A DNA stretch of 64,000 nt from CAZYLZ01 sp964648335 (GCA_964648335.1 CAZYLZ010000001.1:62001-126000); one strand, 5' to 3'. Shown: positions 50,752-60,066, numbered from the stretch's first letter. Translations and numbers: made by a program. The notes: a model not told the origin generated them from the sequence alone.

Positions 50752-52191
50752 ATGAGCGTGCATTCCTTCCGATATCCGCTCTCTATATTCGCGTTCTCTA
50801 TGGCGTTCGCCGCAGCGTTCCAGACTTCTGTCGCGCTCGCCGCCGAAATCTCAGATGTGAAGATAACCGGCGTTGATGACGGATCGGCGACCATAAATTG
50901 GAACACCGATATTTCGACCGATGCGACCGTTAATTTCGGCATAGATCCGCGCGTGGGCATTGAGCGTGATCCACTCTTTGACAAGAAAGAGCATTCCATA
51001 GTGGTCGACAGGCTCGACCCCGCTACAACGTATTATTTTCGCGTCATTTCCACTGACGCGCAGGGTAATAAGAGTGCGACGGCAGGGTATCAGTTTACGA
51101 CCAAGAGTAACGACAAGAAAACGGCAAAGAAGGCGGTGACCGAGATAGAAAAGATCAAGGATCCCGAGGCGCTCAAAGAAGTGATCGAAGAGGTGCAGAA
51201 GGTCGCGAGCGATGTCATCAGGCCACCGTCGATTCAGGGTGAGCCGAAGGTGATAGCCGCCAACGACCATGCGGACATTATTTGGACGACCGACCGCAAC
51301 GCGAGCTCTATGGTGTATTTTGCCAAGGATGCGGAGTTTGATCCGGCTGCCGCGAACCCGTACCCGACAGCACAAGGCGACCCGAACGACTCGACCATGA
51401 AGCACACAATTACCCTCGTGGGGTTGAGCCCGTCAACCTTGTATCATTACAAGGTTTCATCGGAAGACTCTGCGGGAATGACCGGAGAGTCCGAAGACAA
51501 CACTTTTAAGACCAATGCGACCTTGCCGCAGATCATCAACCCGACCATAAGCCGGATCCAAGAGACCGCGGCGACCGTGAGCTGGGCCACTGGCGGCGTA
51601 CTTTCGAAGGGTGTGGTCGAGTATACGAACCTACGTTCCAAAGTCACCAAATCTGCAGGTAATCCGGTGTTTTTGACGAACCATAGCATTCAGTTATCGG
51701 GACTCGATTTTGGAACTCGCTATTCAGTAGTCATTACCTCGACCAACGAGGCGGGAAACGAAGTCGCGAGCAAGCCGCTGACGTTTCTCACCGTACGCGA
51801 TATCGTCCCGCCGGCCATCGCTAAGGTCAACAACGAATCGACGCTCTTTCCGAGCGAAGACGTAAAGATACAGACGATCATTTCGTGGGAGACAGACGAG
51901 CCCTCCTTCTGTCAGGTTCATTACACGCAGGGACTCGTGCTTGCTGCGGGAGAGCAGGGCGACGTCTTGCCGCTCGAATCAAACCCGCTTACCTCGCATA
52001 CACAGGTTATCGTCGGATTTGCTCCTGCAACCGTGTATAAGTTTTGGATGCTCTGTCATGACGAAGCAGATAACGAGGCGCGATCCGAAGATTACGTGCT
52101 TATCACTCCGGTGAAAGAGAAGAGCATCATCGATATCATCCTCGAAAACTTCCAAGGAACATTCGGCTGGCTCAAGAACATCAAAGGATAA
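50752..52191 (+). CDS. Secreted fibronectin type III protein
   Basis: The 479-residue protein has a signal peptide (1-30, VALAAE) and four Fn3-like domains. Each has the WxT...V.Y core and the TTYYFRV or STLYHYKV strand (about 33-120, 165-265, 270-355, 360-460). A charged helical linker rich in Lys/Glu follows the first domain, and an amphipathic C-terminal helix ends the chain. Only 1 nt separates its stop from the ABC ATPase start, so the three genes form a tight operon. It occupies the place where MacB systems have a membrane-fusion protein; a role as the extracellular partner of the transporter is inferred. Confidence 0.82.
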   Translation: MSVHSFRYPLSIFAFSMAFAAAFQTSVALAAEISDVKITGVDDGSATINWNTDISTDATVNFGIDPRVGIERDPLFDKKEHSIVVDRLDPATTYYFRVISTDAQGNKSATAGYQFTTKSNDKKTAKKAVTEIEKIKDPEALKEVIEEVQKVASDVIRPPSIQGEPKVIAANDHADIIWTTDRNASSMVYFAKDAEFDPAAANPYPTAQGDPNDSTMKHTITLVGLSPSTLYHYKVSSEDSAGMTGESEDNTFKTNATLPQIINPTISRIQETAATVSWATGGVLSKGVVEYTNLRSKVTKSAGNPVFLTNHSIQLSGLDFGTRYSVVITSTNEAGNEVASKPLTFLTVRDIVPPAIAKVNNESTLFPSEDVKIQTIISWETDEPSFCQVHYTQGLVLAAGEQGDVLPLESNPLTSHTQVIVGFAPATVYKFWMLCHDEADNEARSEDYVLITPVKEKSIIDIILENFQGTFGWLKNIKG

Positions 52192-52192
52192 T

Positions 52193-53539
52193 ATGGCAAA
52201 AACAGCAGTACAAGCGGCAGGGATGATCATCACTTACAACAAAGGTAAGGCGAATGAATTCAACGCGCTCAATAACGTCAATGCCGAGATTTATCCGCGC
52301 GAATACATCATCCTCTTCGGTCCGTCGGGTTGCGGCAAGTCGACCTTGCTCTATACGATGCTCGGGGGCATCCCACCCGAAAAGGGGCATATGTACGTGA
52401 AAGGCGAAGACATCTACGCCTACACTCCCGCCGAGATGAATGAATATCAGCAGTCGACCATCGGGATCGTGTACCAGCAGTTCAACCTCATCTCTTCGAT
52501 ATCGGTGCTCGATAATGTCGCTTTGCCGATGATTTTCCTCGGAAAGTCGGTCGCTGAGCGTAATGCGCGCGCGTCCGAGCTTTTGCGTCGTTTCGGCATC
52601 CCGGAACGTCTCGAGGACAAGCTTCCGACGAATATGTCCGGTGGACAGCAGCAGCGTGTGGCGGTTGCGCGCGCATTGGTGAACGATCCGGAAATCCTTC
52701 TCGCCGATGAGCCGGTCGGTAACCTCGACTCCATCTCTGCAGAGCACGTCATGGACTCGTTCAAGGAGATCAACGAGAAAGACCGCAAGACCGTGGTGCT
52801 TGTCACACACGACGCGAAGTACCTTCCGTACGCGCACCGGGTATTTTATATGCGCGATGGAGCGCTCCGACGCATCGTCGTGAATCCAGAGAAGGATCAG
52901 ATATTGCACATGAAGCCGGGCGAGACGATCGTGACCGAGATCGAGCTCTTGAACCGACTCTACCCATATGCCGAGCCGATCGAACTCAAGGTGAAGAGCC
53001 TGGTTAATTACGCGACGCAGACCATTGGATTCGCACAGCTCGAACGGTTGGAAAAGGGGATATTGCAGGTGCTCCGCGGCGCTTTCGATGAAGCTATGTT
53101 TAACGAATACCTCCAGAAGGGCATGCGCGAGGGCGGCGTCGGTATCGTGAGCGAAGAGAGTAGAGATATCACGAAAAAGGTGTTTGCTATCGTGAGACAG
53201 TCGAAAGACGTGCACCAGTATCGCGAAGAGGTAAAAAATGACACCATGTTCTTGCACCAGCGCAAGTTCATTGACCGGATCCTTACCTATATTCTCGAGG
53301 AGACAGGAACGGTTTCGACGCCGCAGCAGCTCAAGATCCTCCATGATGCGGTTGCCGACCGCGTCGGGGGCATCACCAACGGAAGCGAATTCGAAGAGAT
53401 ACTCGCGCTCCCGTTCGAGCTCGGTGGAGCCAATTACCCAGAACTTGTTGCACACCGCACTGCACGGTATCTCGAGAAGCTGATCGCGCAAGGTGGGTAT
53501 ATCATTCTTGCTAACGAGCTCCTCGGAGCGCACACCTAA
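52193..53539 (+). CDS. ABC transporter ATPase (MacB/LolD type) with C-terminal extension
   Basis: The ATPase energises the adjacent FtsX-like permease. Walker A GPSGCGKST (43-51), the Q-loop in YQQFNL, signature SGGQQQRVAVARAL (149-162), Walker B with ADEP (171-174) and VTHD (204-207) are intact. The usual length is about 230 residues; here another 220 or so follow. That extension is helical and charged, with no recognised domain. AAAGGA lies 4 nt before the ATG. The extension may regulate the ATPase or dock cytoplasmic partners. Confidence 0.92.
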   Translation: MAKTAVQAAGMIITYNKGKANEFNALNNVNAEIYPREYIILFGPSGCGKSTLLYTMLGGIPPEKGHMYVKGEDIYAYTPAEMNEYQQSTIGIVYQQFNLISSISVLDNVALPMIFLGKSVAERNARASELLRRFGIPERLEDKLPTNMSGGQQQRVAVARALVNDPEILLADEPVGNLDSISAEHVMDSFKEINEKDRKTVVLVTHDAKYLPYAHRVFYMRDGALRRIVVNPEKDQILHMKPGETIVTEIELLNRLYPYAEPIELKVKSLVNYATQTIGFAQLERLEKGILQVLRGAFDEAMFNEYLQKGMREGGVGIVSEESRDITKKVFAIVRQSKDVHQYREEVKNDTMFLHQRKFIDRILTYILEETGTVSTPQQLKILHDAVADRVGGITNGSEFEEILALPFELGGANYPELVAHRTARYLEKLIAQGGYIILANELLGAHT

Positions 53540-53543
53540 ACGT

Positions 53544-54752
53544 ATGAAAGCAAAAGACATCGCAATGCTCTCGACTCGTATGTTCAAGACGAACCCGTCT
53601 CGAACGTGGCTCACTATCCTCGGCATGGGTGTCGGAACCGGTGCTGTCGTGGCTCTTGTGGGTCTTGGCTTCGGACTTCAGAGCATCATTCTCGAGCGCA
53701 TCGTCTTCGGTGAGACTCTCTTGAGCTTGAACGTGGCTAATCCGCCATCATTGGTGGTGAAGCTCGACCAGAAGACTATCGATGACTTTGCTACAGACCC
53801 GTTGGTTAAAGATGTCTCGCCTATGGCGAGCTTCCCTACCTTGGTGACCTACGAAGGCCTTACCGGTAATGCATTCTTGCAGGGTATGAAGCCCTCGTAC
53901 TTCCTGTATACCGGAGGCAAGGCTGAGGCAGGAGAGCTCTTTTCCGATGCGACCGCGATCGACGATCGCGATAATGTCATCATCTCGTCGGCCATGCTCA
54001 AGCTGTTCGGTGTCGAGAAGCCCGAACAGGCCCTCGGCAAGAAGATCAGCTTCCGAGTATTCGTCCCGATCGAAGGTACCGAAGAATCGACGGAGATAAA
54101 CCTTACGAAACAATACACGATAAAAGGTGTGAGCGGCGACGTATCGTCCTTGGTGGCCATCATGACAATGGACGAGTTCCAGTCTCATTTCAAAATTCCT
54201 CACTACGAGCGTACCCAAGTGCGCGTCCTAAAGAGTGATAACCTTGCCGAGGTACAGAACGCAATCCTTGCGAAAGGATTTACCGTGACGGCTCTTTCGA
54301 AGACGGTCGAGCAGGCGAACAAGATCTTCCAGGGAATCCAGTTCGTCCTGGCTGTGTTCGGGGGTATCGCACTGACGGTTTCTGCAATCGGTATGTTCAA
54401 CACGATGACGGTTACGCTCCTCGAACGCACTGCGGAAATCGGCGTCATGCGAACTATCGGCGCATCCTCGACCGATATCGTGATTCTGTTCGTCGCCGAG
54501 TCGATCATCGTAGGGTTTTTGGGAGGGGTCGTAGGAATACTCATCGGGGTGGGGATAGGGTTCGGATTAAATGGAGTCGTCAGTGTTGCGGCAAGTAAAT
54601 TCGGCGGAGAGTCGGTGCGCATCTTTGCATACCCGATGCCGTTTCTAGTGTTCATCGCGTCGTTCTCGGCTGCCGTCGGTTTCTTGACGGGACTGTTTCC
54701 AGCACGTCGTGCGGCGAAGATCAACCCGCTCGACGCTATCAGGTACAAATAA
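53544..54752 (+). CDS. ABC transporter permease (MacB/FtsX family)
   Basis: The 402-residue permease has the MacB topology: a TM segment near residues 22-45, a large extracytoplasmic MacB-PCD-like domain (about 50-250), then three TM segments (about 268-290, 315-345, 362-385). The C-terminal FtsX features include MLLERTAEIGVMRTIGASS-type sequence (here TVTLLERTAEIGVMRTIGAS) and PARRAAKINPLDAIR. The family is mechanotransmissive or exports peptides and lipoproteins rather than importing. The start at 53544 is 4 nt after the ATPase stop. Confidence 0.92.
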   Translation: MKAKDIAMLSTRMFKTNPSRTWLTILGMGVGTGAVVALVGLGFGLQSIILERIVFGETLLSLNVANPPSLVVKLDQKTIDDFATDPLVKDVSPMASFPTLVTYEGLTGNAFLQGMKPSYFLYTGGKAEAGELFSDATAIDDRDNVIISSAMLKLFGVEKPEQALGKKISFRVFVPIEGTEESTEINLTKQYTIKGVSGDVSSLVAIMTMDEFQSHFKIPHYERTQVRVLKSDNLAEVQNAILAKGFTVTALSKTVEQANKIFQGIQFVLAVFGGIALTVSAIGMFNTMTVTLLERTAEIGVMRTIGASSTDIVILFVAESIIVGFLGGVVGILIGVGIGFGLNGVVSVAASKFGGESVRIFAYPMPFLVFIASFSAAVGFLTGLFPARRAAKINPLDAIRYK

Positions 54753-54792
54753 TCGTGGTGTGGTCATATCCGGGAGCCATTTTGCTGGAAAC

Positions 54793-54810
54793 TTATCCAC
54801 CTTATCCACA
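54793..54810 (+). other. Two tandem DnaA-box-like 9-mers
   Basis: TTATCCACC (54793-54801) is followed directly by TTATCCACA (54802-54810), the second matching the bacterial DnaA-box consensus perfectly. They lie between the permease gene and the next surface gene. No dnaA, dnaN or AT-rich unwinding region adjoins, so they may be regulatory or fortuitous. Confidence 0.4.
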
Positions 54811-54820
54811 ATTTTAGACT

Positions 54821-54827
54821 GAGGAGG
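54821..54827 (+). promoter_or_regulatory. Strong SD serving a six-codon minicistron
   Basis: GAGGAGG lies 8 nt before the ATG at 54836 and about 30 nt before the main gene ATG at 54858, too far to serve the latter directly. Confidence 0.65.
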
Positions 54828-54835
54828 TCCTAAAA

Positions 54836-54856
54836 ATGCTACTATTTCCTTACTAG
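54836..54856 (+). CDS. Possible leader peptide MLLFPY
   Basis: Six codons (Met-Leu-Leu-Phe-Pro-Tyr) and a TAG stop lie between a strong SD and the 627-aa surface protein gene; the stop is 1 nt before that gene's ATG. Ribosomes loaded by the SD could terminate and re-initiate, coupling the two. A chance minicistron cannot be excluded. Confidence 0.4.
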   Translation: MLLFPY

Positions 54857-54857
54857 T

Positions 54858-56741
54858 ATGTCGAAAGCATCGCACGCGTTTTACCTTTGCAAAGACTATG
54901 TCAGACGCACGTTCGGGCTGCCCGATAATCCTACTGCGGGCAAGGTGACGCTTTTTACAGTTGTAGGAGCGACTATCGCTGTTTTCATCGGGTCATTCGC
55001 CTTCTTTGACGTGAATGTCTCGACCGTTAGCGCCGACGACGTCACAACTTCTGTCACGGTACTAAACACGCCGCCAGTCTGGACTGTCGATGCCGAGGAA
55101 AGCACTGAGTCTTCAACAACGACTCCAACAAACTCGGGTTCAGTACTGAGCTTCGTGGGAACCGCGACAGACTCGAACAACGATAACTACTTCCTGCTCA
55201 TCTGTAAGACCTCAGGGACTCCGACGGCGTCTTCCAATGCTCCTCCGGCATGCAACGGCGGCATTTCAAATCAATGGGCGCGATCGGCGACGACCACCAG
55301 CGGTGCGCAAGCGACGGCGTCTACCTCGACTAAAGAGACCTTCCCCTTCAATGCCGAGGCAAACCATTGGTATGCATGGGTCTGCGATGCAAACGCGTCC
55401 TTGGCGCGCTGCAATGCGACATTCAAGCAGGGAAGCGGCGCTACGGCCTCGCCGTTTGTCATAAACCATCCCCCAACCTTCATCTCGGTAAGCAATAACG
55501 GACCGGTCTTGCCAGGCATCCCTATAACATGGACGACGGTGGCCTCGGACACTGACGCTATCCGCGGCGCCGACACGCTCGCGCTATTCGTATGCAAGGC
55601 AGCAGACTTTACTGGCTCTGACTGCGGGGCTGGCGGTTCATGGGCCTCGACTACTTACTATGCGTTGAACAATCCCCAAGCCTCGACCACTATCGCGATT
55701 CCCACGCAAGACAAGCAGTATTCTGCGTTCGTGTACGTTATAGACTTTAAGGGCCGTACTGCGACCTCTTCGCAGCAGGGATTCAACTCGGCCTACTACG
55801 TATCGAACGCGACGCCAGCGGTGACGGCTGCGACGATCAGTCTCGTGGATACCGATAACTCAGGTAACCTGACCCTGCTCACACCACACGCATCGACGAC
55901 CGGATTCAAAGTCCAGTTCGAGGTGACCGACAACAATAGCTGCCTGAACGCATCGAGTACGCGCGAGATCGGCACAACCACGATAAACGTCTATCGCTCG
56001 AGCGTGACGCAGGCTGCCTGCATGGTTTCTGGTGACTATAATTCCAACAGTTGCTATACGGCTCAATCTTCGCTGTTTCCGATAAGCTGCACCCAAGATG
56101 TCGCATCGTGTAGCGGGGCATCGGACGTGAGCGCAACATGGACATGTACCCACACCCTTTGGTATAACGCAGACCCGACTGACGCATCGACCCAATACAC
56201 GGCAGATAACTGGCTCGCTTCAGTCCAGGCCTACGACAATAACTACGCAACAAGTACGCTTACGGAGTCGACGACCGGCAACGAGCTTTCGAGCTTCCTG
56301 GCGTTCGATGTCTCTTCGACCTCGATCAGCTTCGGGGCATTGGAGCCGGGTCAGCAGAATGACCCGCTCGCCACGACGACCGACCTTCTCGCATACGGCA
56401 ACGTCGGACTGGACGAAGATCTCTACGGAGACACCATGTGTACCACCTGGACGACGGCAGACTCATGTGACATCGGCGGAGTTAATGCGGCAACGAAGAT
56501 TCCGGTCAGTAATCAGAAGTTCGCGACATCCTCTGTCGCGTATGCGGCAGGAAACACCCTTACGGGCTCAACATCGCCGTCGCTCCTCCTCATAAATGTT
56601 CCTAAGACCATTGCTACGAGCTCACCACAGACCAGGAACACTTGGTGGGGTATCAACATCCCGAGTGCCATAACGTTGGCAGGTAACTATTCGGGTCAAA
56701 ACACCATCACTGCGATAAAGAGCGATCCTGCCAACTGGTAG
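54858..56741 (+). CDS. Secreted Ig-like surface protein sharing the giant's C-terminal module
   Basis: The 627-residue protein has a membrane segment near residues 29-50 after a basic N-terminus, then Ser/Thr-rich Ig-like domains. The domains carry paired Cys, for example CKTSGTP...PPAC and CDANASLARC. The last ~250 residues match the C-terminus of the giant protein in order: ADPTD with YTADNW, a SISFGAL strand region, and the final WGINIPSA...NTITA. No SD serves its ATG directly, but a minicistron with one precedes it. It is probably anchored or secreted as part of the same surface structure. Confidence 0.75.
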   Translation: MSKASHAFYLCKDYVRRTFGLPDNPTAGKVTLFTVVGATIAVFIGSFAFFDVNVSTVSADDVTTSVTVLNTPPVWTVDAEESTESSTTTPTNSGSVLSFVGTATDSNNDNYFLLICKTSGTPTASSNAPPACNGGISNQWARSATTTSGAQATASTSTKETFPFNAEANHWYAWVCDANASLARCNATFKQGSGATASPFVINHPPTFISVSNNGPVLPGIPITWTTVASDTDAIRGADTLALFVCKAADFTGSDCGAGGSWASTTYYALNNPQASTTIAIPTQDKQYSAFVYVIDFKGRTATSSQQGFNSAYYVSNATPAVTAATISLVDTDNSGNLTLLTPHASTTGFKVQFEVTDNNSCLNASSTREIGTTTINVYRSSVTQAACMVSGDYNSNSCYTAQSSLFPISCTQDVASCSGASDVSATWTCTHTLWYNADPTDASTQYTADNWLASVQAYDNNYATSTLTESTTGNELSSFLAFDVSSTSISFGALEPGQQNDPLATTTDLLAYGNVGLDEDLYGDTMCTTWTTADSCDIGGVNAATKIPVSNQKFATSSVAYAAGNTLTGSTSPSLLLINVPKTIATSSPQTRNTWWGINIPSAITLAGNYSGQNTITAIKSDPANW

Positions 56742-56754
56742 AGATGCTTTTGGA

Positions 56755-56797
56755 GCATGCATTGCGGTGAAAACGTTCGCAGTACATGCATTCTTTT
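56755..56797 (+). terminator. Probable terminator of the 627-aa surface gene
   Basis: The arms at 56755-56766 and 56778-56789 pair at 10 of 12 positions, followed by ATTCTTTT. It lies 13 nt after the stop. The rest of 56742-56931 contains no gene. Confidence 0.5.
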
Positions 56798-56918
56798 ACC
56801 TACAAACAGCCCACCGCCTTTCATTCATCGGGTGAGGTATCCCGACGGTACTCGGGCCATTGCGCAAGATACGCAGTGTTTGCGTGCTCAAACGGCAAAA
56901 AACGAGGGTCTCACGTGC

Positions 56919-56924
56919 TAGAAT
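56919..56924 (+). promoter_or_regulatory. Extended -10 promoter of the surface operon
   Basis: TAGAAT is preceded by TGC, an extended -10 element, and ends 7 nt before the ATG at 56932. Confidence 0.5.
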
Positions 56925-56931
56925 TATGGTC

Positions 56932-57924
56932 ATGAAGTCGGCCATGCAACGGCTCGGTATTTTGCGTTACGCGCCTGTTTTGGCGATCGTTGCTGTCGTG
57001 GTGTCGCTATTCCCGGGACATGCGTACGCCGGTTTCGGTATCACACCTCCCTATGTCAATAATGATCGACTCACTCGCGGAACTCAGTATAAACAGGAGA
57101 TAACGCTGGTGCGCTCAGACCCGAACGAGGACCTGAAGGCGATCATCACTTTGAACATTCCGGGCGCCGAGAGCTGGATTTCGATTGACAAGGGTAAGGA
57201 ATTCACGCTGCCGAAAGGAGAGAGACAAGTGCCGATCGTCGTGACGGTTACGGTTCCTAAGGATGCGGAGTACAAGCAATACAAAGGTGCCATCAGAATC
57301 AGAACCTCTGCTGCGGATAACGCACCAGCAGGTGGCGGAGTCTCTATCGCGCTGGGAGCGCAGATTGACGTCGATATGAAGGTCGTGGACAAGATCTATG
57401 ATTTCGAAGTCAGGCGCATCCGCCTCGTCGATCTCGAAGAGGGCCATACTCGCTTCGGACTGTTCTTCCCGGCGAAGATTAGGTTTTTCATGACCATCGA
57501 GAACACAGGTAACACCGAGTACGGTCCAACGAAGGTCAAGTTCGACATCTTTGATGCTGAGCAGGAGACGCTGTTGGAATCGACCGAAAACACCAATAGG
57601 ATCGAGCGGATAGCACCGTTCGGCATAAAGGAAATCGTGGCCGAGCTGCCTACTCGATTACCAGCCGGGCGCTACGCGGCGAAATACACCATTTTCAATG
57701 GCGAGAAGGTCGCGCAGCAAAACGTCGCGAATATTTCGATCGCGGTGTTCGGCGCAGTTCCAGGATACGAAGGTTACGGATTCGAAGGGCTCTCGATCGC
57801 CGACAAGCTCAAGGTATTGGTCGTGCTCGGAGTGCCATTCGCACTTCTCGTAGGTCTCATAATTGCGGTCATCATCCGTCGAAAGAATCGCCGACGCCCG
57901 CGAACGACGCATGCTTTCCGATAA
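56932..57924 (+). CDS. TM-anchored Ig-like (COG1470/DUF916-like) protein
   Basis: The 330-residue protein has a signal peptide (about 1-33, HAYAGFG). A first beta-sandwich has FGITPPYVNNDRLTRG and VTVPKDAEYKQYKGAIRIRT, a second holds FFMTIENTGNTEYGPTKV, then a C-terminal TM segment (about 296-320) and a basic tail. The first domain resembles those of proteins that bind peptidoglycan or pack against other surface proteins; the family call is approximate. The start at 56932 is chosen for the -10 spacing; 56926 is possible. The next gene overlaps its end by 14 nt. Confidence 0.75.
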   Translation: MKSAMQRLGILRYAPVLAIVAVVVSLFPGHAYAGFGITPPYVNNDRLTRGTQYKQEITLVRSDPNEDLKAIITLNIPGAESWISIDKGKEFTLPKGERQVPIVVTVTVPKDAEYKQYKGAIRIRTSAADNAPAGGGVSIALGAQIDVDMKVVDKIYDFEVRRIRLVDLEEGHTRFGLFFPAKIRFFMTIENTGNTEYGPTKVKFDIFDAEQETLLESTENTNRIERIAPFGIKEIVAELPTRLPAGRYAAKYTIFNGEKVAQQNVANISIAVFGAVPGYEGYGFEGLSIADKLKVLVVLGVPFALLVGLIIAVIIRRKNRRRPRTTHAFR

Positions 57925-59095
57925 CCGTCATTTCCGCGAGCTCCTTCACGAGACGCGCCTCAATGCGACACTTGTGCTGCTTGTCGGTCTTATGATCGCG
58001 GCTGCCGTGCTCATGTGGGGTGTGTCTCTGACACAGGCAAATGACGTTCCCACATCTGCCATCATCACAATCTGCGGCGATGGTCTCGTCGGTGTCGGAG
58101 AAGTCTGCGATGCCGGACGGCCGTTCAATATCGGGGGCTACGCTTCGTCAACGACTTTGCGTACGTGCGAACCGGGGTGCGAGACGTTCGGACCCTATTG
58201 CGGAGATCACACACTCCAGGTTCGCTTCGGGGAACAGTGCGATGACGGCAATAACACTTCGGGAGACCTTTGTGATGCGACCTGCGCGACAGAACCGCCA
58301 CCGCCACCTACGGGTGGAGCCGGAGGCTCGCCGTCGGTCGGGAGTACGCCGTTCGTACCTGGGGCATCTCCCGGTTCCATCCCGTCGGAGCGGCAGACCA
58401 AGGTAGTGCTGCGGGGGAAGGCATACGCAAACAGTACCGTGAACATTCTCCTTGACGGCAAGGCGGTAGGTACGGTTACTGCAGACTCGAATGCAGATTT
58501 CCTGTTCACGACGACCGCGATAACTCCGGGGACTGCTACCTTCAGTTTCTGGTCGCGCGATGCTGCCGGGGTCGATTCAATAACCACATCAATGGTATTC
58601 GAAGTCGTGCAAAGCGCCGTCACCACACTCGCGAACATTTATCTGCCACCGACTATCGCGGCGAGTAGCAAGCAGATCAAGCCCGGTGGGCTCGTTACTC
58701 TCTCGGGCTACACAGTGCCTTCGGCCAAGGTCTCCTCTCCGATAATCCCCGGCGACAAGAGTGCTCTCTCATCGACCGCCGATGGTAGCGGCAAGTGGGC
58801 GCTCCAGGTAGACACAGCATCGCTGTCCAACGGATTCCACAGCGTCAAATCCATGTTTCAGCTCCCAGACGGCAGCAAGAGCGGGTACGGACGTTCGCTA
58901 AGTTTCTTCGTCGGTGAAGGGGAGCCTCCTGCGGGCAAATCACCTGACTTGAACCTCGACGGCAAGGTCAACCTCATCGACTTCTCTATATTCCTGACCT
59001 CATGGGGGACCGACAACGATCGCAGTGACTTCAATAGCGACACCAAGGTGAATCTTGCCGACTTCAGTATCATGCTCTTCGCTTGGACCGGCTAA
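57911..59095 (+). CDS. Membrane-anchored dockerin protein with Cys-rich repeats
   Basis: The 394-residue protein has an N-terminal TM segment (about residues 19-40). A Cys-rich region carries two CGDG...GE-x-CDxG units of the DUF4215 type, including GEQCDDGNNTSGDLCDATC. Ig-like domains follow, then a C-terminal type I dockerin of about 52 residues. The dockerin has DLNLDGKVNLID and DFNSDTKVNLAD calcium loops, each followed by a FSI helix. Dockerins bind cohesins; four cohesin-like domains are encoded in this locus. It overlaps the preceding gene by 14 nt. Confidence 0.85.
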   Translation: MLSDNRHFRELLHETRLNATLVLLVGLMIAAAVLMWGVSLTQANDVPTSAIITICGDGLVGVGEVCDAGRPFNIGGYASSTTLRTCEPGCETFGPYCGDHTLQVRFGEQCDDGNNTSGDLCDATCATEPPPPPTGGAGGSPSVGSTPFVPGASPGSIPSERQTKVVLRGKAYANSTVNILLDGKAVGTVTADSNADFLFTTTAITPGTATFSFWSRDAAGVDSITTSMVFEVVQSAVTTLANIYLPPTIAASSKQIKPGGLVTLSGYTVPSAKVSSPIIPGDKSALSSTADGSGKWALQVDTASLSNGFHSVKSMFQLPDGSKSGYGRSLSFFVGEGEPPAGKSPDLNLDGKVNLIDFSIFLTSWGTDNDRSDFNSDTKVNLADFSIMLFAWTG

Positions 59096-59130
59096 CAGGT
59101 CTGAGTACGCGGTATACTATGCTTACGACT

Positions 59131-60066
59131 ATGCGAAATGTATTCATCGTCTCTACTTTGTTGAGCACGCTCATGCCACTCTCTGTGAGCGCAGCCTCAT
59201 TCGTGCTTGATCCAGTTGAGGGATCATACGGAACCGGCGATACGTTCATCGTGGCAGTCCGCGTCGATGCAGGTGGCGAATGCCTCAACGCGGCACAGGT
59301 CACACTCGACTATCCGAAAGAGACGCTCCGGGCAGTCGACTTCAGTAAGGGCGACTCGATTTTCAGCCTGTGGATCGATGAACCGGTACTTGATGCCGAT
59401 TCCGGTAAGGTCATTTTCGCTGGCGGGATACCAGGCGGCTATTGCGGAAGGATCACCGGCGACCCGGCCCCTACCGACATTCTCGGGAAGGTCGTATTTA
59501 GCGTGATCGGCACCAAAGCTAAAACGGTATCCATAGCGACGGGGCCTGAGTCGGAAGCGTATCTCAACGATGGACTCGGGACGAAGATCTTGCCGAAATC
59601 CGGCCAAGCAACATTCTCGATCGGCACCTCGCGGGTGCAGCCGTCGAGCGAGTGGACCGATTTGGTAGCCGAGGATAAAACTCCGCCGGACCCATTCATC
59701 ATCCAGGTACAATCCGAAAAAGGAGTCCTCGGTGGGAAGCGCTTTGCCGTGTTCTCGACGATAGATAAACAGAGCGGGCTCGACCACTATGATATCTACG
59801 AAGACGGCGGCTGGAGCCGCATAGAGAGTCCGTATGTGCTGAAAGGGCCAGCATCTCAATCGCTCAGGATCCGGGCCGTGGATAAGGCGGGGAACGAGCG
59901 CATTGCTGAGTATGTGCCAAACGACGCCCTTTCGACCCCTATGACGGCCGATATTGCACCGAGCCTACTCTCGCTCATAGTCCTGTTCGTCATCTTTGGC
60001 ATTCTCGCCATGACACATCTGTATATCGAGCGGAAGAAGGAAGAAGAGGCCGCGGCATCGCTATGA
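59131..60066 (+). CDS. TM-anchored cohesin-domain protein
   Basis: The 311-residue protein has a signal peptide (1-22, VSAASF) and a cohesin-like domain (about 23-175). Its marks are LDPVEGSYGTGDTFIVAVRV, LDYPKETLRAVDFSKGDSIFSLW and KVIFAGGIPGGYCG. An Ig-like region with DKQSGLDHYDIYEDGG and a C-terminal TM segment (about 279-300) follow, then a short charged tail. The start may be 59131 or the ATG at 59119; TATACT lies just upstream. It overlaps the next cohesin gene by 4 nt (ATGA). Confidence 0.82.
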   Translation: MRNVFIVSTLLSTLMPLSVSAASFVLDPVEGSYGTGDTFIVAVRVDAGGECLNAAQVTLDYPKETLRAVDFSKGDSIFSLWIDEPVLDADSGKVIFAGGIPGGYCGRITGDPAPTDILGKVVFSVIGTKAKTVSIATGPESEAYLNDGLGTKILPKSGQATFSIGTSRVQPSSEWTDLVAEDKTPPDPFIIQVQSEKGVLGGKRFAVFSTIDKQSGLDHYDIYEDGGWSRIESPYVLKGPASQSLRIRAVDKAGNERIAEYVPNDALSTPMTADIAPSLLSLIVLFVIFGILAMTHLYIERKKEEEAAASL

